Origin: an uncultured Vampirovibrio sp.
GTDB taxonomy: Bacteria; Cyanobacteriota; Vampirovibrionia; Gastranaerophilales; Gastranaerophilaceae
Direction: 5' to 3'
Assembly: GCA_910583875.1 (NCBI GenBank)
Contig: CAJTXT010000002.1
Location: 1-64,000 of the forward strand
DNA: 64,000 nt
Position 1 is the stretch's first letter, and each line of letters starts with the position of its first letter. The notes beneath the pieces are model-generated. The model made no database searches, was not told the DNA's origin, and saw only the letters and a list, made by a program, of their open reading frames with translations. The position numbers and the translations under genes were made by a program. Positions 41,739 through 50,172 of the stretch are shown piece by piece.

Positions 41739-42727
41739 TTGAGATTAAAACAAGAGTTAATCGAACCTAATACTTCATTATCTTGGGATAAAATTTTCTT
41801 TATATATATGTTGTTTACTTGGCTGGCAGATACCGTCTCCAGCCATTTTAATTGCAATAAAGCATCAATTGTAGCAATAGTTCTTGCTTCCATATTTGAA
41901 TCTGCAATTTTTACAACAATACATTCTTCTTTTTCTATATTAACAACAACACATAACCCGCAGGCTCCAACTTTTGCAACAAGGTTTTTAGAAATATTTA
42001 TGATTTCAGAATCCTGCCTGTTTTTTCCGCCTATTAAATATGGATAATTTAAAAATGCTTTTGTTATTTTTTCATATTTTTTATTAGTAAAAAGATTTAG
42101 AAATCCTCTGCCTAGTTCTTCAAGTGTTGTTGCTATTACAGGAAGTCCGCAGCCGTCTTTACTTATAACTATATCGTCTTTATTTACTTCGCATAATTTA
42201 CATACATGTTTAATGATAAATTCAGATAATGGATTATCTAAATCTTTATAGTTTGAAGTCGGAAAATTCATTTCTTTGCATATAGATAGCATTGCGCTAT
42301 GCTTTCCTGAACAATTATTATGAATTTTGGTTGGTTCAAGATTATTTAATATTAATCTTTTTTGTTCTTCTTTACTTAATGGTGAATGTGGGGGACAAAG
42401 TAAGTCGTCTTCTTTGTATCCTATTTTGTTCAATATTGATTTTATTTTTTCTTGATGAATTAAATCTCCAGTATGAGAAGCACAACAAACTGCTATTTCT
42501 TCTAGTGTGAGATTATATTTTTTATCAAGTCCTAAATCTATAATGGGTGATACCTGCAAAGGTTTCATACAAGAACGATGATAAAATTTATAACCATTGT
42601 CGTTACCAACCTTTTTTATAATACCTTTTTTGTTCATATGTAAAATAATTCCAAAATGAACTTGTTCATTTAGTCCATTTCGATTGTATTCTACAAGTTT
42701 TGTATATTCTGCTTCTTTATTGTTCAT
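41735..42727 (-). CDS. Asparaginase II family protein
   Basis: This 330-aa protein belongs to the Rhizobium etli-type AnsA family (Pfam Asparaginase_II), which is unrelated to E. coli AnsB. Typical blocks are FYHRSCMKPLQVSPII, CCASHTGDLIHQEKI, NNCSGKHSAML and KDGCGLPVIATTLEELG. The conserved Cys and His-Ser residues of the active region are present. It would hydrolyse asparagine to aspartate and ammonia. It is monocistronic, and its stop overlaps the convergent MGLAASQ gene by 4 nt. Confidence 0.9.
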   Translation of the reverse strand: MNNKEAEYTKLVEYNRNGLNEQVHFGIILHMNKKGIIKKVGNDNGYKFYHRSCMKPLQVSPIIDLGLDKKYNLTLEEIAVCCASHTGDLIHQEKIKSILNKIGYKEDDLLCPPHSPLSKEEQKRLILNNLEPTKIHNNCSGKHSAMLSICKEMNFPTSNYKDLDNPLSEFIIKHVCKLCEVNKDDIVISKDGCGLPVIATTLEELGRGFLNLFTNKKYEKITKAFLNYPYLIGGKNRQDSEIINISKNLVAKVGACGLCVVVNIEKEECIVVKIADSNMEARTIATIDALLQLKWLETVSASQVNNIYIKKILSQDNEVLGSINSCFNLN

Positions 42728-42782
42728 AGTTGTATTTTACTTCAAATATAAATTCTTTTCTAAGTTCAATTGAGTGTATGAT

Positions 42783-42810
42783 TTGTATAATATTAATAAT
42801 GTAGTATAAT
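42783..42810 (+). promoter_or_regulatory. Promoter of the HerA-like/Tudor fusion gene
   Basis: TTGTAT and a perfect TATAAT are 16 nt apart. The predicted start is near 42817, giving a 45-nt leader to the ATG at 42862, with GAGGG as ribosome site. Confidence 0.6.
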
Positions 42811-42861
42811 ATTTGAGCGTAAGTTACGAGTTAGATTATTTTCTCTACAAATGAGGGTTTA

Positions 42862-45117
42862 ATGCAGCTTTTTGAAGTAAAAAATGATATAGCTAAAATA
42901 ATATATAATCCGGCAGAAAATCATTTGCTTCCTTCTGATTTCTTATTAATCCAAGATGTTAATCAGAAGTTAATAGCTCAAATTGTAAACATTTCAACAA
43001 CTAAAAGTACTTATGATAATCTTGCAGATGTAAGGCTTGTTTTATCTATAGATAAAGATGACAATTTATCATATTACAATGGTTATATCCCATCTAAAAG
43101 TTGTTCCATTGTTTATATTGGAGCAGATGAGATTATTGAATTGATAAAAGGTCAAAATGGTACTATTTTACTTGGAAACTTATCTAACCATTCAGAGTAT
43201 ACAGTTACTCCGTCAATTGATTTTATAAAAGATAAAGTATATATTCAGTCTGATAGAGATGATAGTACAAAAATTGTTATACAAAATATTGTTGCTGAAC
43301 TTATATCAGCTAATGAAAAAGTTGTAGTGCTTGATTTTGATGGATGTTATAAATCTATAACAAATGTAGAACGTTTAAAAATAACTGAGGATATAAAACT
43401 TCCATTAGATATTGATGCATTTAATACCATATTTGAATATGAAATAGTTGATTGCCCTATTGAGGATAAAGCAGTTGTTCAAAGTATTATTTTAGAATTA
43501 AAAGAATATTTAAAAACTTTAGATAATCAATTCTTACCGTTTAATTTGTTTAAGAATGTAATAGAACAAGAATTTGCTTCTAATCCAATATCCGGGTTAA
43601 TGGTATTAAGAAATAAATTATGGACTTATGCTCAAGCTAATTTATTTGCTGAAAATAAATCACAATTGCAAATTGTAAATAGGGTTTTAGAAAATCATAA
43701 TTTAGTTATTATTGATGCATCTGAAATTGATGAAACTTGGTATAAATTTGTAATTCAAACATTAAAAAATTCATTGAATAAGAATTGTTATTTTGTTCTA
43801 TCGTTAAATGATGCATTGATGGATAAAAAAGCTATTTTAAATTTGTATAATAATCAAAATGTTATTCCTATTGTTTATACAAATTACAATAGTGAATATA
43901 AACAATTATTAAAATCTATATGCAAAAATCAAATATTATTTAAACCTTCTAAATTAATTGAGAATGATGAACCATATTCAATTTTCTTAAGCAAAATAAA
44001 TTCTTCTGAATTTATTATTTATGGGGAAACAACTCTATATTTACCATTAATAATAGAATTGCAATCTTTTAATATCCCTTCTGTAAATGAAATTCAAAGT
44101 TTTGAAAAAAAGAATAATGTAGAGCAGCCTGTAAAAATAATAGATAATATTGTAGAAAATAAAACTCCTATAGAGGATATTTCAACAATTGGTACTAAAA
44201 TTGTGGATGATATTCCTCGTCCAATGTCAATGCAAGATAGTTCTGAAAATTTAGAGGAGTTAACTAATTTATCCGGTGAAGAAATTGTAGAAGATGATTT
44301 TAATGATTCAGATTTAGATTTTCTCGATGAACAAACAATTGAACCTTTAATGGTTGAAGAAAATAATCCAAATTCAAAATTATCTGAAAATGAAAATCAA
44401 TATGATATTTTTACTCCGTTAGAAAACAAAAATGAAGAAGTTCTATCAACCCCCAAATCTGTGATTGAAGAAATAGAAGAAATATCTTCAGAATCAGAAG
44501 AATTATCAGAAATTGATATTGATAAAATATTAGAGACTGATGAAGATGATATTTTAAATGAAGAGTTTTCGGTAGGTATAGATGATGAACATGTAAAAGA
44601 AGAGGAAGTAATTAATCAAGTAGAAGAATCTGAAAGTGAAATTTCACAAGAACAATTAGATGATGAAAATATTATTACAAATGAAGATCAAGAATTACCA
44701 TTGGAAGAAGAGTCTAATGATGATATTATTCCTCTTGATGATGTTATAAATGATATTACTTCAAAACTTGAAAATGAAGAGGAAAATAAAAACTCAAATA
44801 ATAAATCTGATGATGAAGATTTTGAAGTAGAATTAGAAAATGATGAAGAACTTGTTCCTCCTCCAATAAACAGTGATATAAAAACAAAAGAATCACCGGA
44901 TTTAACTGTTTATCCTGCTAATAATGACAATGAATTATCTGAAAAAAATATGCCATTTCAAATTGGAGATAGAGTTTATCATCCAAAACATGGTTATGGT
45001 GTAATTGAAGGCTTTGCTAATTATAGTAATAAAATCTTATTCTGCCAAATTGAATTTGAAAAAGTGGGAAGACGAATTTTAGATCCTAGAATAGCGGGAA
45101 TAGAAAAAGTTTCATAA
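42862..45117 (+). CDS. Degenerate HerA-like ATPase with acidic linker and UvrD-type Tudor
   Basis: This 751-aa protein has three parts. Residues 1-430 follow the HerA layout: a beta-rich HAS-barrel-like start, then DKVYIQSDRDDSTKIVIQ (about 122-140) where HerA has its P-loop but with no GxxGxGK, then VVVLDFDGCY, and NLVIIDASEID (near 281) as a Walker-B-like strand. Residues about 430-690 are a long Glu/Asp-rich linker. Residues about 697-751 (QIGDRVYHPKHGYGVIEGF) match the C-terminal Tudor of UvrD/PcrA that binds RNA polymerase. It is probably a DNA- or RNAP-associated scaffold with lost ATPase activity. This is inference. Confidence 0.65.
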   Translation: MQLFEVKNDIAKIIYNPAENHLLPSDFLLIQDVNQKLIAQIVNISTTKSTYDNLADVRLVLSIDKDDNLSYYNGYIPSKSCSIVYIGADEIIELIKGQNGTILLGNLSNHSEYTVTPSIDFIKDKVYIQSDRDDSTKIVIQNIVAELISANEKVVVLDFDGCYKSITNVERLKITEDIKLPLDIDAFNTIFEYEIVDCPIEDKAVVQSIILELKEYLKTLDNQFLPFNLFKNVIEQEFASNPISGLMVLRNKLWTYAQANLFAENKSQLQIVNRVLENHNLVIIDASEIDETWYKFVIQTLKNSLNKNCYFVLSLNDALMDKKAILNLYNNQNVIPIVYTNYNSEYKQLLKSICKNQILFKPSKLIENDEPYSIFLSKINSSEFIIYGETTLYLPLIIELQSFNIPSVNEIQSFEKKNNVEQPVKIIDNIVENKTPIEDISTIGTKIVDDIPRPMSMQDSSENLEELTNLSGEEIVEDDFNDSDLDFLDEQTIEPLMVEENNPNSKLSENENQYDIFTPLENKNEEVLSTPKSVIEEIEEISSESEELSEIDIDKILETDEDDILNEEFSVGIDDEHVKEEEVINQVEESESEISQEQLDDENIITNEDQELPLEEESNDDIIPLDDVINDITSKLENEEENKNSNNKSDDEDFEVELENDEELVPPPINSDIKTKESPDLTVYPANNDNELSEKNMPFQIGDRVYHPKHGYGVIEGFANYSNKILFCQIEFEKVGRRILDPRIAGIEKVS

Positions 45118-45153
45118 AAAAAGAAGCTAATAATTAAATTAGCTTCTTTTTTA
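45116..45153. terminator. Bidirectional intrinsic terminator
   Basis: An 11-bp stem (AAGAAGCTAAT with ATTAGCTTCTT) has a 6-nt loop and A/T runs on both sides. It ends the HerA-like gene and the opposing P/Q-rich HEAT protein gene. Confidence 0.88.
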
Positions 45154-45169
45154 TTTGATTATTTTTCTT

Positions 45170-46276
45170 TTATTTTAAAGCTTCTGCTGCTTTTGTTGCT
45201 GCTTCTTGGACTCTTGGTTCTTCATCAGATTTTGCTAGTTCAAAGATTTTAGATAAGTCTTCTTTGTATTCAGGTTTTGCAATGTGTGATAATGAAGCAA
45301 GAGCACTAATTCTTAACATTGGGTTTGGATTAGATTTCGCTGCATTAATTACATTTTCGATACAAGGAAGGTCTTTTAATTCAAGAGCTGAGCCATTTCT
45401 CTTTTCAAGTTCGTTGTTTAAACGTTCTTGCATATAAGAGATTGTATATAAAGCATATTGTTTGTTGATTTCAGCTTTTTCTAACGGAGAAGGTGTTTCA
45501 GCTTTTGCTTTTTCAGCTTCTGTTAATTGGTCTTTTGGTTTTTGTCTTAATTCAACAACTTCAGGGCTTGGACCTTCAAGTGATGAAGTATCTTTATTGA
45601 TTATATCAACTAAAGCATCAAATATTTGAGTATCTAATAATATAGGTCCTGCAACATCATCTTTTTTTACTGTTTCTGCAATTTCTTCAATAGCAGCTTT
45701 TTGAGCTTCAACATCATTTGTTTGTAATTTAGCTACATATGATTCAGGAGTAACTGTAGCTGCAGGAGCTGCCGGTTGTTCAACTACAGGAGCTGCTGCA
45801 ACAGGTTCTTGAACCGGAGTTTGTGCAATTTGAGGTGCAGGAACTGTTTGAGGTTGCATTGGCGCTACTTGTACCGGTTGTTGAGGCATTGCAGGTTGCT
45901 GCATTACCGGCGGATTAACTATTGCTTGTGAAGTAGGATAAGGAGTAGGGTAAGAAGGCATCATGATAGGTTGTTGTACAGGCACAAATTGTGCTGGCAT
46001 CATTGGTTGTTGTGCTGGCATTTGGCAAGCATTTTGTGGTGCCATTCCTTGTCCTTGAGGATTAATAATTTCTATATTTACTCCGTTATATTGAGATTTT
46101 TCTGTAGCATAGCTTTGAGCTGGCATATAGCTGCTTGCTGTAGGATAGTTATAAAAAACACCCGGTGTTTGTTGTGGTTGTTGATATTGAACCGGATTAT
46201 ATGCACCTTGTTGTGGATAACCAGTTTGTATCGGTTGTTGAGCCGGTATATATTGTAATTGTGGTGCTTGTATCAT
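45170..46276 (-). CDS. Pro/Gln-rich protein with C-terminal HEAT repeats
   Basis: This 368-aa protein has a low-complexity N-terminal half (about residues 1-190) rich in Pro, Gln and Ala (units like QQPMMPAQFVPVQQPIMMPS). The C-terminal half is a helical solenoid with HEAT-type units such as NPMLRISALASLSHIAK and DEEPRVQEAATKAAEAL. No signal peptide is present. The start at 46276 is preferred because AAGGAG lies 6 nt upstream; the longer frame to 46378 adds a hydrophobic stretch with no ribosome site. It relates in fold to the HEAT protein at 6.7 kb. The partner and role are unknown. Confidence 0.75.
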   Translation of the reverse strand: MIQAPQLQYIPAQQPIQTGYPQQGAYNPVQYQQPQQTPGVFYNYPTASSYMPAQSYATEKSQYNGVNIEIINPQGQGMAPQNACQMPAQQPMMPAQFVPVQQPIMMPSYPTPYPTSQAIVNPPVMQQPAMPQQPVQVAPMQPQTVPAPQIAQTPVQEPVAAAPVVEQPAAPAATVTPESYVAKLQTNDVEAQKAAIEEIAETVKKDDVAGPILLDTQIFDALVDIINKDTSSLEGPSPEVVELRQKPKDQLTEAEKAKAETPSPLEKAEINKQYALYTISYMQERLNNELEKRNGSALELKDLPCIENVINAAKSNPNPMLRISALASLSHIAKPEYKEDLSKIFELAKSDEEPRVQEAATKAAEALK

Positions 46277-46504
46277 TGTTAACTCCTTATTTATACTTCC
46301 TATTATTTTACTAACATTAATGTATATGCTAATGTACACAATCATAAATGCTTGTAATTTAAAAAAATTGCTAAACATCTTACGCTGTCATGCTTTTCAA
46401 GATTTAAAATCCTTGATTTAATTGCTTTTTAGACCTCAAATTCTAATTTACAAAACTTAATAAATGTAAAATATAAGATTAATTACAAACTTTTTATTTA
46501 TATT

Positions 46505-46534
46505 TTGTACAAATTATTTTATTTAATGTAAAAT
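46505..46534 (+). promoter_or_regulatory. Candidate promoter of the sigma-factor gene
   Basis: TTGTAC and TAAAAT are 18 nt apart, with TG just before the -10. The predicted start near 46541 coincides with the first ATG of the open frame, so translation more likely begins at the second ATG (46564), or the message is leaderless. Confidence 0.4.
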
Positions 46535-46563
46535 ATAGCATGTGGAGTTTATTCTTTTTGGAT

Positions 46564-47190
46564 ATGAACGTAGAGAAGAAAGATACATACAAATTTAATA
46601 TCAAAGATTATCAAGAGTTAATTGAAACTTTGGCGAAGGTAGAATATAAGAAGCTGTCTTCAAAGCATTTAATTGATTTTTCTGAACTTTTGAATATTGG
46701 TACTCAAGTTGTTCATAAATTATGCGCTAATTCTGAACCTGATAAATATAATAAATCTTATTTATCAACTGCTATTAAATGGGCTATTCGTAACGAAGTG
46801 CGAAGAAGATATAAATGGTATGTTTTAAAGAATAAGCATGAAAATCCCGTTTTAGATGAAGAAAATCAATCCAGTATTCGTGAAGCAGTTTATAAAACAA
46901 TTCTTTCTGTTGATGAAATGGCAGAAGGGGATAATCCTACTCAAATAAGAGATTCTAAACGTAATCCTGAAGAAACGGTTTTATTCTCTGAACTTAGTGA
47001 CAGTATAAAGCATGCTATAAAAAATCTTCCAGCAAGAGAACGTGAACTTATTGAGTGCAAATTCTTTAAAGATAAGAAGTTGAGAGAAATTTCAGAAGAA
47101 TTTAATTTGTCTCCTTCAAGAATTTCAAGAATAATTCAATCAGGATTAAATAAAATCAGAAAAGATTTAGTTAAACAGAATTTAGTTTAA
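46564..47190 (+). CDS. Sigma-70-family RNA polymerase sigma factor
   Basis: This 208-aa protein has sigma region 2 in about residues 40-100 (DFSELLNIGTQVVHKL, AIKWAIRNEVRRRYKWY) and region 4 at the C-terminus (AIKNLPARERELIECKFF, then LREISEEFNLSPSRISRIIQSGLNKIRKDL with the HTH). Region 3 is short or absent. It resembles sigma factors of the FliA/SigF-like size rather than the ECF class, but the target promoters are unknown. The frame opens at 46540 with another ATG. The choice of 46564 rests on the promoter position. The TSCPD gene follows after 51 nt. Confidence 0.85.
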   Translation: MNVEKKDTYKFNIKDYQELIETLAKVEYKKLSSKHLIDFSELLNIGTQVVHKLCANSEPDKYNKSYLSTAIKWAIRNEVRRRYKWYVLKNKHENPVLDEENQSSIREAVYKTILSVDEMAEGDNPTQIRDSKRNPEETVLFSELSDSIKHAIKNLPARERELIECKFFKDKKLREISEEFNLSPSRISRIIQSGLNKIRKDLVKQNLV

Positions 47191-47241
47191 GAATAATATA
47201 TTATATATTTATATATAAATTAATATATGGGGAAATTTATA

Positions 47242-47520
47242 ATGGCTTTAAAAACAATACAATATCAAACTAAAGGTACATGCTGCGCTTTAATGAATGT
47301 AGTTTTAGATGATAATATTATTCAAGATGTAGAATTTCTAGGAGGATGCCCAGGAAATCTTGCAGGAATAAGACAGTTATTAAAAGGCATGGATATTGAT
47401 ACTGTTATAGAAAAATTTTCCGGCATTAAATGCGGAGCAAAACCAACAAGCTGCCCTGACCAATTAGCACAATGCTTAATATCATATAAAGAACAAACTT
47501 CAGAAAAGGTTACAAAATAA
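47242..47520 (+). CDS. TSCPD domain protein (TIGR03905 type)
   Basis: This 92-aa protein is a single TSCPD domain, a cysteine-rich fold otherwise found at the C-terminus of class II ribonucleotide reductases. KGTCCALMNVVLDDNII, EFLGGCPGNLAGI and CGAKPTSCPDQLAQCL hold the conserved Cys and the TSCPD motif. It may bind metal or regulate nucleotide reduction. Its stand-alone role is not established. The start at 47242 has GGGGA upstream at good spacing; the ATG at 47227 lacks one. It follows the sigma gene and has a terminator-like hairpin. Confidence 0.88.
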   Translation: MALKTIQYQTKGTCCALMNVVLDDNIIQDVEFLGGCPGNLAGIRQLLKGMDIDTVIEKFSGIKCGAKPTSCPDQLAQCLISYKEQTSEKVTK

Positions 47521-47561
47521 GTCTTTTATGTTGGGTTTTAACCTAACATACGGACTTTTGT
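47519..47561 (+). terminator. Likely terminator of the TSCPD gene
   Basis: The stem TATGTTGGGTT / AACCTAACATA (47527-47537 and 47540-47550, one G-U) is extended by AAGTC / GACTT outside. Only four T follow, so termination may be partial. A repeat element occupies the region beyond. Confidence 0.5.
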
Positions 47562-47627
47562 GTTCTGTCTATTTTTTAATTCTTTATTTTTAATCTTTGG
47601 TTAATGAACTCAACATTGAAAGTAAAT

Positions 47628-47790
47628 TGTCATTCCGAACTTGTTTCGGAATCTTACCAATTATGGATTAAATCATAAAACTTTTTTCTAATTAAATGTA
47701 ATTATATACGATTTTTAAGACTCTGTGGAAAACCAGACATTTTTCTCAAAATCAAAGATTTTGGAAAAAGTAGTCAAACAAGTTCATGGT
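47628..47790. repeat. Palindromic repeat element, long-spacer copy
   Basis: The left arm begins TGTCATTCCGAACTTG. The right side reads AGTCAAACAAGTTCATGG and is decayed. The inner part shares AGATTTTG and TAGTCAAACAAGTT with the copy at 35915. It lies between convergent TSCPD and kelch-like genes. No gene is seen in 47562-47804. Confidence 0.75.
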
Positions 47791-47804
47791 CTTAACGGTC
47801 AGTT

Positions 47805-49085
47805 TTACTTTATTTCTAATATATACATTTTTTTTGTTTGTTTTACTCCTAGAAACTTCTTTAAATTTGAATTATCATCTATTACTAAATATTTATTTTT
47901 TCCTATATCAACTATACTTTTAGCATTTGATAGGTTTTTAAAATATATTTTTTTGACAAAGGTATTCTTATCAAAATCATAGATGAGTACAGTATGATTT
48001 TGGAAACTATATAATCTTTTATTGTTTAGAATATTTATATTAGATTTTGACTTATATAAATATTTAAATTGATTATTATTTAAATCTAAAATACAAATAT
48101 ATTTATCTCCATTAGGTTTTTCATACCTGCTGGGATATATAAAAAGAAATTTTTGATTATCTATTTGGGATATAGAAGTATATTCATCAGTGTGATAATT
48201 TATGTTTTCTTTATAGACAGTAAATTTTTTATTTTTAGGATTATACAATAATATTTTACTATGAAACCTTTTTTTATCTGGTGCATCTTTATATATAATA
48301 TCTCCTCCAAAAATATAAGCTAAACCATCTTTATCTACAACAATATGGTGATTAGCAAGAGGAAATGGTAAATCATCTATTTTTTCTATTGTTCTTGTTT
48401 TTGTATTTAGAATTTCAGCATTCGATAATGTATAATAATTGTCATTATTGTCAAATTTCTCATGTGCTCCACCTGTAATTAATATATTTCCGTCTTTTAA
48501 AAGAGTCATATTTGTATTAAAATACTTAAGTTCCGAGTCATATTTTGAGTTTTTAATTTTAGAAGTTTTATAAACAGTTGTTTCAACATTCCATTTTTCA
48601 AATTCTTTTAACTGTGGATTGTATGATTCTATATTTCTAGGATCAGCTATTAATACTTCATCATTTGGAAGTAAATATTGCTTATACAACATGTGTTTAT
48701 GATTCATATTTGGTCCACTAACAATTTTATTTGTATTTATGTCATATAATTCTGTTGTTTCGAGATATTTAGGCGAAGACAATTTGGGATTTATTAAAAA
48801 AAGAAGCGAGAGCAATCTTGAAAAGAACGAACCTTCTACAATTTTTCCACCAGTAATCAAAACTTTATTTCCATTCATCAAAGATGCATTTGGAAATAGC
48901 CTCGCTTGTTTTAATTTTGTAGTATTTTCGATATTAAAATATGCATTATGATTAAGAGAATAATTTATAATATTAAAGAGGAATATAATTATTATTATAA
49001 TTACTATTAACTTTTTCCACCAACATTTGTTATTTTCTTTTACTTGTTCCATACTTTGCTTATTTTCATTATTCTCATTGCTCAT
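47805..49085 (-). CDS. Membrane-anchored kelch-like beta-propeller protein
   Basis: This 426-aa protein has a signal-anchor helix (about residues 25-45, KLIVIIIIIIFLFNIINYSL) after a polar, cytoplasmic N-terminus. The rest is extracytoplasmic and has kelch/galactose-oxidase-type repeats: ASLMNGNKVLITGGK, MTLLKDGNILITGGA, HIVVDKDGLAYIFGGD and several weaker ones. The GG after beta-strands is the kelch hallmark. No catalytic Cys-Tyr pair of galactose oxidase is evident, so binding rather than oxidation is likely. An AAGG site precedes the ATG. It is monocistronic between two repeat elements. Confidence 0.75.
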   Translation of the reverse strand: MSNENNENKQSMEQVKENNKCWWKKLIVIIIIIIFLFNIINYSLNHNAYFNIENTTKLKQARLFPNASLMNGNKVLITGGKIVEGSFFSRLLSLLFLINPKLSSPKYLETTELYDINTNKIVSGPNMNHKHMLYKQYLLPNDEVLIADPRNIESYNPQLKEFEKWNVETTVYKTSKIKNSKYDSELKYFNTNMTLLKDGNILITGGAHEKFDNNDNYYTLSNAEILNTKTRTIEKIDDLPFPLANHHIVVDKDGLAYIFGGDIIYKDAPDKKRFHSKILLYNPKNKKFTVYKENINYHTDEYTSISQIDNQKFLFIYPSRYEKPNGDKYICILDLNNNQFKYLYKSKSNINILNNKRLYSFQNHTVLIYDFDKNTFVKKIYFKNLSNAKSIVDIGKNKYLVIDDNSNLKKFLGVKQTKKMYILEIK

Positions 49086-49176
49086 GATAATATCCTTATC
49101 TTAATTTTTTATTTAAATTGTAAGAACTAAATAATTAAGTTTACTATTTTTTATTGTTACTGTAAATATACAACTT

Positions 49177-49276
49177 TGTCATGCTGAACTTGTTTCAGCA
49201 TCTATGAATAATGAACTTAAACATATAATGAGTATATTCTAAGTTGGAAAGATGCTGAAACAAGTTCAGCATGACA
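49177..49276. repeat. Palindromic repeat, 27-bp perfect arms, upstream of lpxI
   Basis: The left arm begins TGTCATGCTGAACTTGTTTC and the right arm ends CAAGTTCAGCATGACA. The outer 27 bp are perfectly inverted. It has the same core as the element at 31428-31529 and, like it, lies between divergent genes. It ends 80 nt before the lpxI start. Confidence 0.92.
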
Positions 49277-49356
49277 TTGGAATTAATAGTTAAATTCAAA
49301 TTCTTTTATCTTTTATATTTTTATTTTATAATAATATACATGAGAGGGATATTGTT

Positions 49357-50172
49357 GTGTCTATAGAATTAGAAAATAAACAAGGTTTAATCGCAGGAAA
49401 CGGACAATTACCTGTTCATCTTGCAAAAAATGCTAAAGAAAACGGATTTGAAGTTATTGCTATTTCATTATCAGACGATAATAAAAAAGAATTGAGAAAA
49501 TATTGTTCTAAAGTTTATGACTTCGCTCCCGGTGAAGTTCAAAAAATAAAAGATACTTTGTGCAATGAAGGTATTAAACAATTAACATTTATCGGTAAAG
49601 TATCAAAAAGCCTTGTTGTTAAACGTCCAAAGTTTGATTCTTTAGCTGTAGAATTTTTAAAACAAGCTAAAAGGTTAAATGATGATGCAATAATGTTATT
49701 TTTAGTTGATGAATTGGCAAAGATTGGTATTACTGTTTTAGACCAAACAATATTTATTAAAAATTTAATGGTTCCTCGCGGCGTCCTAGGAAAAATTCAG
49801 CCAACAGAAGCTCAATTATCAGATGTTGAATATGGTTATAAGATTGCAAAAGAAATGGGAAATTTAGACATAGGTCAATCTGTTGTTATTAAAGACCGTA
49901 TGATTATGGCTATAGAAGCTATTGAAGGTACTGATAAATGTATTAAACGCGGCTGCAAGCTTGGAAAAAAAGATGCAATTGTTGTAAAAGTTGCAAAACC
50001 GCAGCAAGATAAAAGGTTTGATATTCCTGCTTTTGGCTTGAATACTCTTAAAATGATGAATAAGTATAACGCAAAATTAATTGCGGTTGAAGCTAATGAG
50101 ACTATTCTTGTTGACCAGAAAAAAACAATAGAATATGCAGATAAAAATAATATTGTAGTAATGGCTGTATGA
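49357..50172 (+). CDS. lpxI: UDP-2,3-diacylglucosamine diphosphatase LpxI
   Basis: LpxI hydrolyses UDP-2,3-diacylglucosamine to lipid X in lipid A synthesis, by a route unrelated to LpxH. The 271-aa protein has the LpxI layout: an N-terminal Rossmann-like part (QGLIAGNGQLPVHLAKNAKENG) and the C-terminal catalytic DUF1009 part (DIGQSVVIKDRMIMAIEAIEGTD). It starts at GTG with GAGAGGG upstream. The 4-nt overlap with lpxB (ATGA) joins two successive steps of lipid A synthesis. A palindromic repeat lies in its upstream region. Confidence 0.94.
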   Translation: MSIELENKQGLIAGNGQLPVHLAKNAKENGFEVIAISLSDDNKKELRKYCSKVYDFAPGEVQKIKDTLCNEGIKQLTFIGKVSKSLVVKRPKFDSLAVEFLKQAKRLNDDAIMLFLVDELAKIGITVLDQTIFIKNLMVPRGVLGKIQPTEAQLSDVEYGYKIAKEMGNLDIGQSVVIKDRMIMAIEAIEGTDKCIKRGCKLGKKDAIVVKVAKPQQDKRFDIPAFGLNTLKMMNKYNAKLIAVEANETILVDQKKTIEYADKNNIVVMAV

